Below are positions 53,077-60,274 of a stretch of DNA of 64,000 nt, piece by piece. The notes beneath the pieces are model-generated. The model saw nothing but the letters and a program-made list of their open reading frames with translations. It made no database searches and had not been told where the DNA came from. How positions within the stretch are numbered: the first letter of the stretch is position 1; the number at the start of each line of letters is the position of its first letter. The position numbers and the translations under genes were made by a program. Source of the stretch: Clostridiaceae bacterium HFYG-1003 (GTDB lineage Bacteria; Bacillota; Clostridia; Clostridiales; Clostridiaceae); the NCBI GenBank assembly GCA_024579835.1, contig CP102060.1, forward strand, positions 310,001-374,000. Direction: 5' to 3'.

Positions 53077-53130
53077 AAAAACAGCCTGACCGGCAGTCCT
53101 CGTGGATGGTCGGTCAGGCTGTTTTATTTC
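53077..53130. terminator. Bidirectional terminator between two arsR loci
   Basis: AACAGCCTGACCG (53080-53092) pairs with CGGTCAGGCTGTT (53111-53123). It is preceded by AAAAAAA and followed by TTATTT, so it can end both the thioredoxin transcript and the minus-strand arsR gene. Confidence 0.88.
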
Positions 53131-53161
53131 AGTATTTTGTGCTTCATCAAGGAGCCGGCTG

Positions 53162-53443
53162 TTATTCGCAGAATTTTGAGCGAATAACATCAAGAACAGC
53201 CAGGATCCTGTCATCCTTCAGCGAATAGGTGATGTGGAGTCCCTTTTTTTCAGAATCAAGGATGCCATGAGCCTTGAGAACGGCCAGATGCTGTGACAGT
53301 GCTGACTGAGATATGTGGGACAGGCGCTCGGATAACTCCGTGACGGTGAGAGGGGATCTCATCAGCTGACAGAGAATGAGCACCCGGTTTTCATTGCCCA
53401 TGATTTTCAGAATCTGTGCGATGTCTTTTGCGTTTTGTTCCAT
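53162..53443 (-). CDS. ArsR-family regulator without the usual metal motif
   Basis: A 93-residue winged-helix repressor (ILCQLMRSPLTVTELSERLS followed by SQSALSQHLAVLKAHGILD). The CVC motif of ArsR is absent; single cysteines stand at residue 25 and in the last residues (FCE), a pattern seen in redox- or sulfide-responsive SmtB/ArsR relatives such as BigR and SqrR. It lies downstream of and on the same strand as the NapH-like gene. The inverted repeat at 54389 could be its operator. Confidence 0.85.
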   Translation of the reverse strand: MEQNAKDIAQILKIMGNENRVLILCQLMRSPLTVTELSERLSHISQSALSQHLAVLKAHGILDSEKKGLHITYSLKDDRILAVLDVIRSKFCE

Positions 53444-53565
53444 TGTGCCTTGAACTCCCTTTCACTCAACGATCTTGTTATCTTACATCTTATCACGGGT
53501 GATGCGGCCCATCCACTCATGAACCAACGGGAAATAAATTCGGAGAACAAAGGTGAGCCATATCG

Positions 53566-54159
53566 CTAGAATTCAAATTCGCTTTCTCCGGCACGCATCT
53601 TGTCTTTCAGGATGCAGATGCCCTGAGTGGCGGTGCCCATGGGACAATAGACACATCAGGACCGGGGCTTGTAGAGTGCCATGGTGACCAGTCCCAGCAC
53701 CGTGGAGGTAAGCATAACACTGTAAAAGCCGAAGGCGAACTGAGCGATCCAGGGTGCGATCGGAGTATGATAAGCCCAGTGCCAGGGCAGACGGAATGTC
53801 CAAAGCAGGGTGACGACTTCACGCAGGGTTCGGACTTCCCGGAAGACCAGCCAGGTGGCAAAGAGCATGGTGGTGAACATGACCAGGAAGCCGTAGCGGA
53901 AGCCCTGAGATTTCATCCACGATGGCATGGGGCGGTTGCGGGAGAGTTTGAAGCGGGAACCCAGCATTTCCAGGAGCTTGCCTCGGCCGCAGTAGTGATT
54001 GCAGTAGGCTTTGCCGTTTCCCGACAGAGCGATGATTAAAGGAATGGCAAAGCACAGCAGTCCCAGCCAGGCGAAAAGGATATTAAAAAATCCGAGGAAC
54101 AGGTAGAGAGCTGTGGCAATCCACAGGTAGTCAGACCACTTTTTCTTGGCTTGTTTCAT
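53566..54159 (-). CDS. NapH-like membrane 4Fe-4S protein with in-frame UGA
   Basis: A 197-residue membrane protein with four helices and two iron-sulfur motifs. The first is NHYCGRGKLLEMLG near residue 52. The second is PRS-U-CVYCPMGTATQGIC near residue 165-183, with UGA at 53658-53656 (codon 168), just before a conserved cysteine. The frame continues for 29 codons with family residues intact, ending at TAG 53568-53566. In relatives I recall tryptophan at the UGA position, so this is either selenocysteine or a recent TGG-to-TGA change; a weak 5-bp hairpin stands nine bases after it. NapH-like proteins pass electrons across the membrane to or from ferredoxins. The start ATG 54159 lies one base after the ferredoxin stop. 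Confidence 0.7.
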
Positions 54160-54160
54160 C

Positions 54161-54376
54161 TTACACCACCTCCCGTTTTTCCATGACAATGATCGATGCA
54201 GGGCAGGCCTGAACGCATTTGCGGCAGCCTTTGCAGCGATCCGGATCTACTTTGGCCCGAATTCCACGGTTAATGGTAATAGCAGCGAACGGGCAGGCAT
54301 TCAAACAATTGCCGCAGGCAACACAGCCCTGTGTCACAAATGCATGAGATCAAAATTTTTTCTTGACGGTTTCCAT
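54161..54376 (-). CDS. Two-cluster ferredoxin with in-frame UGA (candidate selenoprotein)
   Basis: A 71-residue 2[4Fe-4S] ferredoxin: cluster motifs CVACGNCLNACP and CKGCRKCVQACP are complete. Codon 9 is TGA (54352-54350), giving KKF-U-SHAFVTQGC. The start ATG 54376 has GGAGGT seven bases upstream, and no other start between the UGA and the first cluster is usable with a ribosome site. A hairpin starts 13 nt after the UGA. All this suggests selenocysteine rather than a stop, although a mutant start region cannot be ruled out. The gene is directly coupled to the NapH-like gene and would be its soluble electron partner. Confidence 0.72.
54319..54336 (-). promoter_or_regulatory. SECIS-like hairpin in the ferredoxin gene
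   Basis: On the minus strand TGACACA and TGTGTTG form a 7-bp stem (two wobble pairs at the base) with the loop GGGC, 13 nt after UGA. Size, distance and G-rich loop match the pattern seen in the glutaredoxin and peroxiredoxin genes of this window. Confidence 0.55.
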
Positions 54377-54388
54377 CGCAGGACCTCC

Positions 54389-54416
54389 ATATAAGTAAAT
54401 TAGAAACTACTTATAT
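54389..54416. promoter_or_regulatory. Perfect inverted repeat before the ferredoxin gene
   Basis: ATATAAGTA (54389-54397) and TACTTATAT (54408-54416) are perfect 9-base arms with a 10-base spacer. It lies 13 bases upstream of the ferredoxin start, over its ribosome site region, with an AT-rich stretch beyond. The layout is typical of an ArsR/SmtB operator. Confidence 0.6.
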
Positions 54417-54580
54417 ATATATATCAAACCGACGAAAGAACTGTCAAGAACGAGGAGGCTTGTCGAAGGAATAACAACCAACAGGTTGAAAAATGGGATC
54501 GTTTCATTCTGTTAAAATGGGCAAATATCATATTTTAATTTTCGGATTCTTAACCGATCCGCATTTTTGGCATTGATTCA

Positions 54581-54608
54581 AAAAAAAGCCCGGGTTAAGC
54601 CGCGGGCC
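54581..54608 (-). terminator. Terminator overlapping the end of the membrane-protein gene
   Basis: On the minus strand GCCCG and CGGGC pair around the loop CGGCTTAACC, followed by a run of T residues. It starts inside the last codons of the gene at 54595. Confidence 0.75.
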
Positions 54609-55041
54609 ATCCATAAAACAAAGCCGCTCCCAATGACAGGACTGCTGCGTAGTAATAAAACCAGGGCTTTCGGCTTCTTGCCAGGAACAGCAGAACCAGT
54701 CCGGAAACCAGGAAGGCGAGGGCGAAGCCCAGCGCAGCATTCTGGTAAAACAAGATCATGAAGGCAATGATTGTGGTGGCCATAGGAGCCGGCAGGAACA
54801 TTGCTTTCAGCAGGTCCGAAGCCCTGGAGCGATAGAATACTGCGTACGCAAGCCAGAGGATCAGGGCATAACCTGCCCGGAGCGCCATGGGCGTAAACAC
54901 CGGCTGTGCCTGGTTTATGAAGAATCGCTGAAGGCTTCGAAACAGAAGGAAATAGACCAGATAGGCTCCGGCCAGGGCGATAAGACCTCCGATGGGGATA
55001 AGGATCCAAGGCAGGTAAGAGTCGTTTTTTTTCTTTTCCAT
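54595..55041 (-). CDS. Small membrane protein of unknown family
   Basis: A 148-residue protein with four membrane helices (ILIPIGGLIALAGAYLVYFL, ALILWLAYAVFY, ATTIIAFMILFYQNAALGFA and FYYYAAVLSLGAALFYG) and short basic loops. I do not recognise the family. The ribosome site (TGGAGGACAATC) before ATG 55041 is good. It lies upstream of, and on the same strand as, the ferredoxin gene but is separated from it by a terminator. Confidence 0.7.
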   Translation of the reverse strand: MEKKKNDSYLPWILIPIGGLIALAGAYLVYFLLFRSLQRFFINQAQPVFTPMALRAGYALILWLAYAVFYRSRASDLLKAMFLPAPMATTIIAFMILFYQNAALGFALAFLVSGLVLLFLARSRKPWFYYYAAVLSLGAALFYGWPAA

Positions 55042-55442
55042 GATTGTCCTCCATTTCGCTTTACGCAGTTATTTTTCTACGGGTTAGTCCACTTGATCTT
55101 GATATTAATCTTATCTTACTGCTTATCCGCGTTAAATTCAGCTTCTGGGCAGATTTCTAGGTTGGCACCCTCGAATATGTGGTAGCCAATCTGCAAATTA
55201 AGTAAGAACATATTGTTATCACTCCCATAACAGCTTGCGGAATGTACTATAATTTGGGTAAATTGAAGAATCGGGCGGCTCCATTGAGCCGACAGCGGCA
55301 GAGTGCGAGACGTAGGGGAGATCACACTGTATTGCTGAAGATCCTGGGGTTGGCTTGCGGGCTGAATCTTCAGAGCCACAGGAGTTCAATGGTTTTATAA
55401 TTTCAATTCGGTTCCGACAAGAATTTCAGAGGAGGTATTTCT
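55042..55442. other. Intergenic stretch with a -10 element for the TspO-like gene
   Basis: No gene is supported in 401 bases. TATAAT at 55248-55253 is a likely -10 box on the plus strand, but the -35 region (CCATAA) is poor. Confidence 0.4.
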
Positions 55443-56270
55443 ATGATTCAATCAGCGGACCCAACTTTAAAACCCGGCGTGAAATACGCAGTGGTGCTTA
55501 CTTATCTTGGCATGATCGGTGTCAATGCATCGGCCAACATTCTGCCGATCAACGGAATTACGACCGGAGCAGTGTCAGATGCCTATCCTAACCTGTTTGC
55601 GCCGGCGGGAATCACCTTTGCCATCTGGGGTGTAATATACCTCCTGCTGGCCGGGTACTCGGCCTATCAACTGGGCTTTTTCGGAGGGGCGGGTGTCCGG
55701 GAGAAGTCACAGCTGCTTCGTTCGGTTGGAATTCTGTTCAGCGTGTCCTCCATCGCCAACATCTTTTGGATTTTCGCCTGGCATTATCGGCAGATCCTGA
55801 TCTCATTGATTCTGATGCTGATTATCCTGGTTTGCCTCCTGCTGATTAACCTGCAGACCAGAAAAGAAAAGTTATCATTGCTCCAGAGTTTTTTGATCCG
55901 TCTCCCGTTCAGTGTGTATTTTGGCTGGATTACTGTGGCCACGATTGCCAACGTAACGACGCTGCTGGTAGACATAAAGTGGAATGGGCTGGGAATTTCC
56001 GAAACCATCTGGACCGTGGCCATTCTGATCATCGGGATCGTCATAGGTATTGTTACCACCTACCGCAATCGGGACATCGCGTACGGTCTGGTATTTGTCT
56101 GGGCATACAGCGGCATCGTAACCAAGCACATTCGACCGGAGAATTTTAATTTTAAATATCCCTCCGTCGTCTTTACCGCCATGGGATCCATCATTTTGAT
56201 TCTCGTGACGATTCTCTTTGTGCTTATTAATCAAATCAAGGCGGAACGAAACAAGCTGAAGAACCTGTGA
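55443..56270 (+). CDS. TspO/MBR-related membrane protein
   Basis: A 275-residue membrane protein with seven to eight helices. LFAPAGITFAIWGVIYLLLA near residue 55 resembles the core of TspO/MBR tryptophan-rich sensory proteins, which bind porphyrins or lipids, although this protein is about 100 residues longer and belongs to a related clostridial branch. AGAGGAGG precedes ATG 55443. Its substrate or signal is unknown. Confidence 0.75.
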   Translation: MIQSADPTLKPGVKYAVVLTYLGMIGVNASANILPINGITTGAVSDAYPNLFAPAGITFAIWGVIYLLLAGYSAYQLGFFGGAGVREKSQLLRSVGILFSVSSIANIFWIFAWHYRQILISLILMLIILVCLLLINLQTRKEKLSLLQSFLIRLPFSVYFGWITVATIANVTTLLVDIKWNGLGISETIWTVAILIIGIVIGIVTTYRNRDIAYGLVFVWAYSGIVTKHIRPENFNFKYPSVVFTAMGSIILILVTILFVLINQIKAERNKLKNL

Positions 56271-56504
56271 TGGCTGAATCCAATCCTGGAGCCTTGCACC
56301 GGCACAATTATCGAGCTGTCAGCAGAATCTTGGAAAAAATAAAAATTTTATTTTGAAATAGTATATCTTTCTTCCAAGTTCTCTGTTATGATTAATCTTG
56401 TCCGAAAGGATAATAAAAATTAAAGTACAGTTTTCAAATGTTTATTTCTGATCCTTAGGCTTCAGTATACACAACAAGAAACAACTGTAGCTGAGGAGAA
56501 CAAA

Positions 56505-56666
56505 ATGGAAGATAAGACGATCGTATGCAGAGATTGCAACAATGAATTCACATTCACCGTTGGAGAGCAGGAATTCTACAAGGAAAAAGGATTCGAAAAC
56601 GAACCGGTAAGATGCCCTGACTGCAGAAGAGCCAAGAAAGCTCAGAGCAACAACAGAAGATACTAA
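56505..56666 (+). CDS. Small zinc-ribbon protein
   Basis: A 53-residue protein with two cysteine pairs, VCRDCNNEF near residue 8-11 and RCPDCRRAKK near 37-40, forming a zinc ribbon of the kind called probable zinc-ribbon domain in Firmicutes. The C-terminus is basic (KKAQSNNRRY), so binding of RNA or ribosomes is possible but inferred. TGAGGAG precedes ATG 56505. A strong terminator follows at once. Confidence 0.85.
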   Translation: MEDKTIVCRDCNNEFTFTVGEQEFYKEKGFENEPVRCPDCRRAKKAQSNNRRY

Positions 56667-56671
56667 TTCAA

Positions 56672-56708
56672 AGAGCAGAAGGCAACTTCTGCTCTTTCTA
56701 TATTTTTT
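56672..56708 (+). terminator. Terminator after the zinc-ribbon gene
   Basis: AGAGCAGAAG pairs perfectly with CTTCTGCTCT around the loop GCAA, followed by TTCTATATTTTTT. The second group II intron begins directly after it. Confidence 0.92.
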
Positions 56709-56711
56709 GGC

Positions 56712-57213
56712 GTGCCCAGCAAGCCGTTAATTGCTAACGGGTGAAAGTCCGGTCTGAGTAAGTACCAAGACGCTCAGTAGCTATCAGGCAACTGGTGGAG
56801 AGATCCTAAGGTTGGAACCCTGTGATAAAGTACCGGCAGGTCGTCGGACGAGCAAACCAGCAGGTTGTAACATAAAGTGAATTCTGCAGCTTCGTTAAGA
56901 AAACCCGTGAAAGCGGACAAGGAGGAGCCGAACCCCTCAAAAATGGGTGAAGGCCATGGACGGAGCCATAAACTTTGCAGTCAGCACCTATGAACCTTCG
57001 GGGTATGGGAAGCGACATGTTGGGAAAGTAATGAACGGAACTGGGGAGACCCTCCCCGTCATGGCAATGCGCCGTAAACAGGAACTCTATAAGGGGAATA
57101 CGAAATGGGAACCTGACGGAAGGGAGTCAGAGGGGATCATAGTACCAAGGAACATCCGGACAACACAACCGGGTGGAGGGAAGGGTCCCTGCTGTGGTTT
57201 GATGAGGGGACGC
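56712..57213 (+). mobile_element. 5' remnant of a second group II intron
   Basis: GTGCCCAGC at the start, GGGTGAAAGTCCGGTCTGAG, and the later GGGGATCATAGTACC are typical of the 5' domain I to IV part of bacterial group II introns. After about 500 bases the similarity stops where the reverse transcriptase gene should begin, and no domain V or VI follows, so the intron cannot splice. It differs in sequence from the intron at 49012, so it is a different lineage. Any short frame inside it is not a gene. Confidence 0.78.
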
Positions 57214-57282
57214 TGATAGTAGAAAAGGCGATCCTTACGGATCGCCAATCAAAATCAGTGTTCTACTCTATATAAGCTGTGA

Positions 57283-57312
57283 AACACCCTGCGGCCTTGC
57301 GGGGTGTTTTTT
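57283..57312 (+). terminator. Terminator hairpin between the intron remnant and the peroxiredoxin gene
   Basis: AACACCCTGC pairs with GCGGGGTGTT around GGCCTT and is followed by TTTT. A second hairpin, GGCGATCC with GGATCGCC, stands upstream at about 57227. Confidence 0.8.
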
Positions 57313-57386
57313 AATGGAGGAATTCAACTGTACCAGGTGGATTGGATTTGAACTGAACGGTATTTGTAAGAACACATGTTGCTCTT

Positions 57387-57423
57387 GACTATCCAAATTT
57401 TTGGAGTATTCTATAATTAGAAT
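57387..57423 (+). promoter_or_regulatory. Peroxiredoxin promoter with PerR-like palindrome
   Basis: TTGACT (about 57386) stands before AT-rich -10 candidates. The palindrome ATTCTA (57408-57413), TAAT, TAGAAT (57418-57423) resembles the AT-rich 7-1-7 boxes of PerR/Fur-type regulators and overlaps a TATAAT. The link to peroxide response is inferred. Confidence 0.45.
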
Positions 57424-57490
57424 CATTTTAAATTGAATGAAAATCGTCGATTTGGAATGAACGAGGTGATCTTGCTAAGGAGGTGCTTTC

Positions 57491-58207
57491 ATGCCAGAAG
57501 AAATGAAACCCGGCTGTACCCGGCCGACAATCGCTAAAAAACCGGCAGAACAAGTGCAATCAATTTCGACAGAACAGAAGGAGGAGATCAGACAGATGGT
57601 CAAAGTGGGAAAACCGGCGCCAACCTTTACTGCGCCAGCTTATCATCAGGGAAAGTTCACCAGTGTTAATTTGGAAGATTACAAAGGGAAATGGGTGGTT
57701 CTGTGCTTCTACCCCGGTGATTTCACGTTCGTTTGAGCAACCGAAGTTTCAGCAGTTGCTGAAAAAAATCCCGTATTCGAAGAATTAGGTGTTCAGGTGT
57801 TATCCTGCAGCGTCGACTCTCAGTTTGTTCATAAAGTGTGGAATGACCAGGAGCTGTCAAAAATGATCGGAAAGGATATTCCCTTCCCCATGCTCTCGGA
57901 TCAGGATGGCAGCATCGGCAAGATGTATGGCATTTATGACGAGGACGCCGGAGTTGAAACCCGGGGGCGTTTCCTGATCGATCCGGACGGCATCATTCAG
58001 GGCTTTGAAGTACTGACTCCGCCGGTAGGCCGGAATGTATCCGAAACCATACGCCAGATTAAGGCGTTCCAGATGGTTCGTGCCACCAAGGGCGCAGAAG
58101 TCGCTCCATCGGGCTGGAAACCGGGAAAAAGAACGTTGAAGCCTGGTCCGGATCTGGTTGGCAATGTTTGGAAAGTATGGGACGTCAGCGAAGCCTTTGA
58201 CGAATAA
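57491..58207 (+). CDS. prxU: Peroxiredoxin selenoprotein with in-frame UGA
   Basis: A 238-residue 2-Cys-type (AhpC/Prx1) peroxiredoxin that reduces peroxides. The frame is open apart from TGA 57734-57736 (codon 82), which stands at the peroxidatic cysteine: [13 protein letters not shown]. The remainder ([38 protein letters not shown]) is intact to TAA 58207. A hairpin follows the UGA after ten bases. The family occurs as a selenoprotein (PrxU) in amino-acid-fermenting Clostridia. ATG 57491 stands six bases behind AAGGAGG; an internal ATG 57596 with GGAGG would give 203 residues, the length I recall for PrxU, so either start is possible. Confidence 0.92.
57747..57764 (+). promoter_or_regulatory. 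Bacterial SECIS-like hairpin in the peroxiredoxin gene
   Basis: TTTCAGC (57747-57753) pairs perfectly with GCTGAAA (57758-57764) around the loop AGTT, ten bases after the UGA. This is the clearest of the SECIS-like hairpins in the window. Confidence 0.72.
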
Positions 58208-58468
58208 ACCAGCAAGAAACCTCATAAATCAACAGAGAATTCATGAGGCGCAGAAATGATCCGGCGACGATCGAGTCTCTTCGGAGATTCGGTCGTTTTT
58301 CATCGTTTCGGGGGGACCGGAATTGGAACGAATGCCGGATCAGTGTATAGTTAATACATAAAACCAAACTGGATTGCCGCAATGACCTGCAGCGTTCGTC
58401 GCTGATCGAAATCGGCCGAGAGCAGGGTCAATTACTTGATTCGACTTATAATACGAGGAGAAGATATC

Positions 58469-59299
58469 ATGAAGATCCATGTTCTGTTAGAGAATAAGAC
58501 AAGCAAACCTGAATTGGGCTGTGAACACGGTCTGTCACTGCTGATTGAAACGCAGGGTCAAAGGATCCTGTTTGACACCGGAGCCAGTCCTCTGTTCAGT
58601 CAGAATGCCGAGTTCATGGGGATTGACCTGGCGAATGTGGATCTGGCGATTCTGTCTCACGGCCATTATGATCACGGGGGCGGGCTGAAAGCATTCTTCG
58701 AGCTGAATTCAAAGGCGCCGGTAATCATTCAGGAATCAGCCTTTGACGAATACTGCTCCTGGGAGGGGACGGAGACCAGGTACATCGGAGTTCCGCGAGA
58801 GGCGACAGAGTCGGTACGCTACCGAAAGGTGAAAGGGAATCATGTTCTCTCAGAGAATCTGGAGATCCTGTCTGAGGTGCAGCCCCTCCGGCTTAATCCT
58901 CCGGATAACCGGGTGATGTATCGCAAGATCGGAGACCAGCTGGTGCCGGATGACTTCAGCCACGAACAGAATCTCATCCTGCGCGAGGCGGGCAGAACGA
59001 TCCTGATCACGGGCTGTGCTCACAAGGGCATCGTGAACATTCTGGAGGCGTTCCATGAGAGGTATGGATATCATCCGGATGTGGTGATCGGAGGCTTCCA
59101 CCTCAGAAGCAAGGTGTGGAACAAGGAGATCATTGATACCGTCAATTCAGTGGCGGATTACATGGCGGCTACCCCAACAATTTATTACACCGGACATTGC
59201 ACCAGCGAGGAGGCCTTCCGCCAGCTTCAGGAACGTCTCGGCGATCAGGTCCAGGGCCTGGCTGCCGGATTGCTCCTGGAATTCCAGCCGGTGGAATGA
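58469..59299 (+). CDS. Metallo-beta-lactamase-fold hydrolase
   Basis: A 276-residue enzyme of the metallo-beta-lactamase fold with HxHxDH metal motif LSHGHYDHGGGLKAFFEL near residue 66 and the second histidine site TGCAHKGIVNILE. The sequence around FDTGASPLFSQNA and GGFHLRSK places it with the family that includes RFA-P synthase-like proteins of methanogens and many clostridial hydrolases. The substrate is unknown. GAGGAGA precedes ATG 58469. It is monocistronic and ends at a terminator. Confidence 0.86.
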   Translation: MKIHVLLENKTSKPELGCEHGLSLLIETQGQRILFDTGASPLFSQNAEFMGIDLANVDLAILSHGHYDHGGGLKAFFELNSKAPVIIQESAFDEYCSWEGTETRYIGVPREATESVRYRKVKGNHVLSENLEILSEVQPLRLNPPDNRVMYRKIGDQLVPDDFSHEQNLILREAGRTILITGCAHKGIVNILEAFHERYGYHPDVVIGGFHLRSKVWNKEIIDTVNSVADYMAATPTIYYTGHCTSEEAFRQLQERLGDQVQGLAAGLLLEFQPVE

Positions 59300-59382
59300 G
59301 TCAATCAGCTGGAGGTGGACAGTCAGACAGGCTGTAGGTGCAACGATCATTCCTAGCATTAAATCATCATTCATCAAAAACA

Positions 59383-59416
59383 GCACCGCCGGTTCCTACG
59401 AACCGGCGGTGCGGGT
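59383..59416 (+). terminator. Terminator after the metallo-hydrolase gene
   Basis: GCACCGCCGGTTC pairs perfectly with GAACCGGCGGTGC around CTAC, followed by GGGTTTCT. The stem is strong but the T-run short. Confidence 0.75.
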
Positions 59417-59500
59417 TTCTCCATAAATACGTCTTCGATATTATGACTGTCCTCTGCGGTCTCTTACATTTCTCACAGTATGATACTTTTCCGACTGTCT

Positions 59501-60274
59501 TTATTTTTTAGGGATCCAGGGGAAGAACTTATTGGTTCGTTTGGAATACTCGATGAAATCCGGTCGATCCTTGTACTTAATCTCCAGGAGGGGGACACCT
59601 GAAACAAACATCAGCAGGTACGAAATCAGACCGGGGCTGATGATCAGCCAGAGCTGAGACAGAGCGGTCAGTGCGATCAGGAAAATGCCCCACCACATGG
59701 TGGCTTCGCCAAAATAGTTGGGATGGCGGGTATAGCTCCAGAGACCTTCCGTCATGATTTTGCCCTTGTTTTCTGCTTTCGACTTGAATTCCTTGAGCTG
59801 AGCGTCTCCGACGGATTCGAAATAGAAGCCGAGGATCCACAGGGCAATTCCCAGCCAGGCCAGGGGGCCCAGAGACTGGTTTGCACTGGAGTTGGCCACT
59901 GTTATGGGGAGAGAAATGATGAACAGCATCAGGCCCTGGAACACGAAGACGTTGAGATAGGCTTTCAGCCTGGGGAACTGAGTGCCCCACCGTTTGCGCA
60001 TATTGATGTAGCGGTAGTCCTCCGGTTTGTTCCAGTTGCGGATGGTGATGTGCATAAACAGTCGGATGGCCCAGATGGCGACCAGACCGGTGACAACAAA
60101 GGCCCGCAGTCCCCGGTGATCGGAGCGGATGAAGGTGAACAGGGCTACGACCAGGAAGCCGGGACCCCAGAAGCTGTCCACTATCGAGTTGTTTTCAAGA
60201 ACCTGTGCCACGACAAAGACGATGCTGAAATAGATCAGGATGACGAGCGCGACCTGTACAAATAGGTTATCCAT
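59501..60274 (-). CDS. DUF1295 membrane protein (steroid-reductase/methyltransferase-like)
   Basis: A 257-residue membrane protein of DUF1295, related in fold to steroid 5-alpha reductases and isoprenylcysteine methyltransferases. Six to seven helices and the conserved C-terminal block [20 protein letters not shown], then [20 protein letters not shown], are seen. Such enzymes modify lipids or prenylated substrates with NADPH or SAM; the reaction here is unknown. I start at ATG 60274, which overlaps the stop of the DegV-type gene by eight bases. Confidence 0.85.
   Translation of the reverse strand: MDNLFVQVALVILIYFSIVFVVAQVLENNSIVDSFWGPGFLVVALFTFIRSDHRGLRAFVVTGLVAIWAIRLFMHITIRNWNKPEDYRYINMRKRWGTQFPRLKAYLNVFVFQGLMLFIISLPITVANSSANQSLGPLAWLGIALWILGFYFESVGDAQLKEFKSKAENKGKIMTEGLWSYTRHPNYFGEATMWWGIFLIALTALSQLWLIISPGLISYLLMFVSGVPLLEIKYKDRPDFIEYSKRTNKFFPWIPKK

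Noticed and set aside
56947-57216. Open frame of 89 codons in the second group II intron
   Set aside because: It lies in structured intron RNA domains I-IV and resembles no protein.
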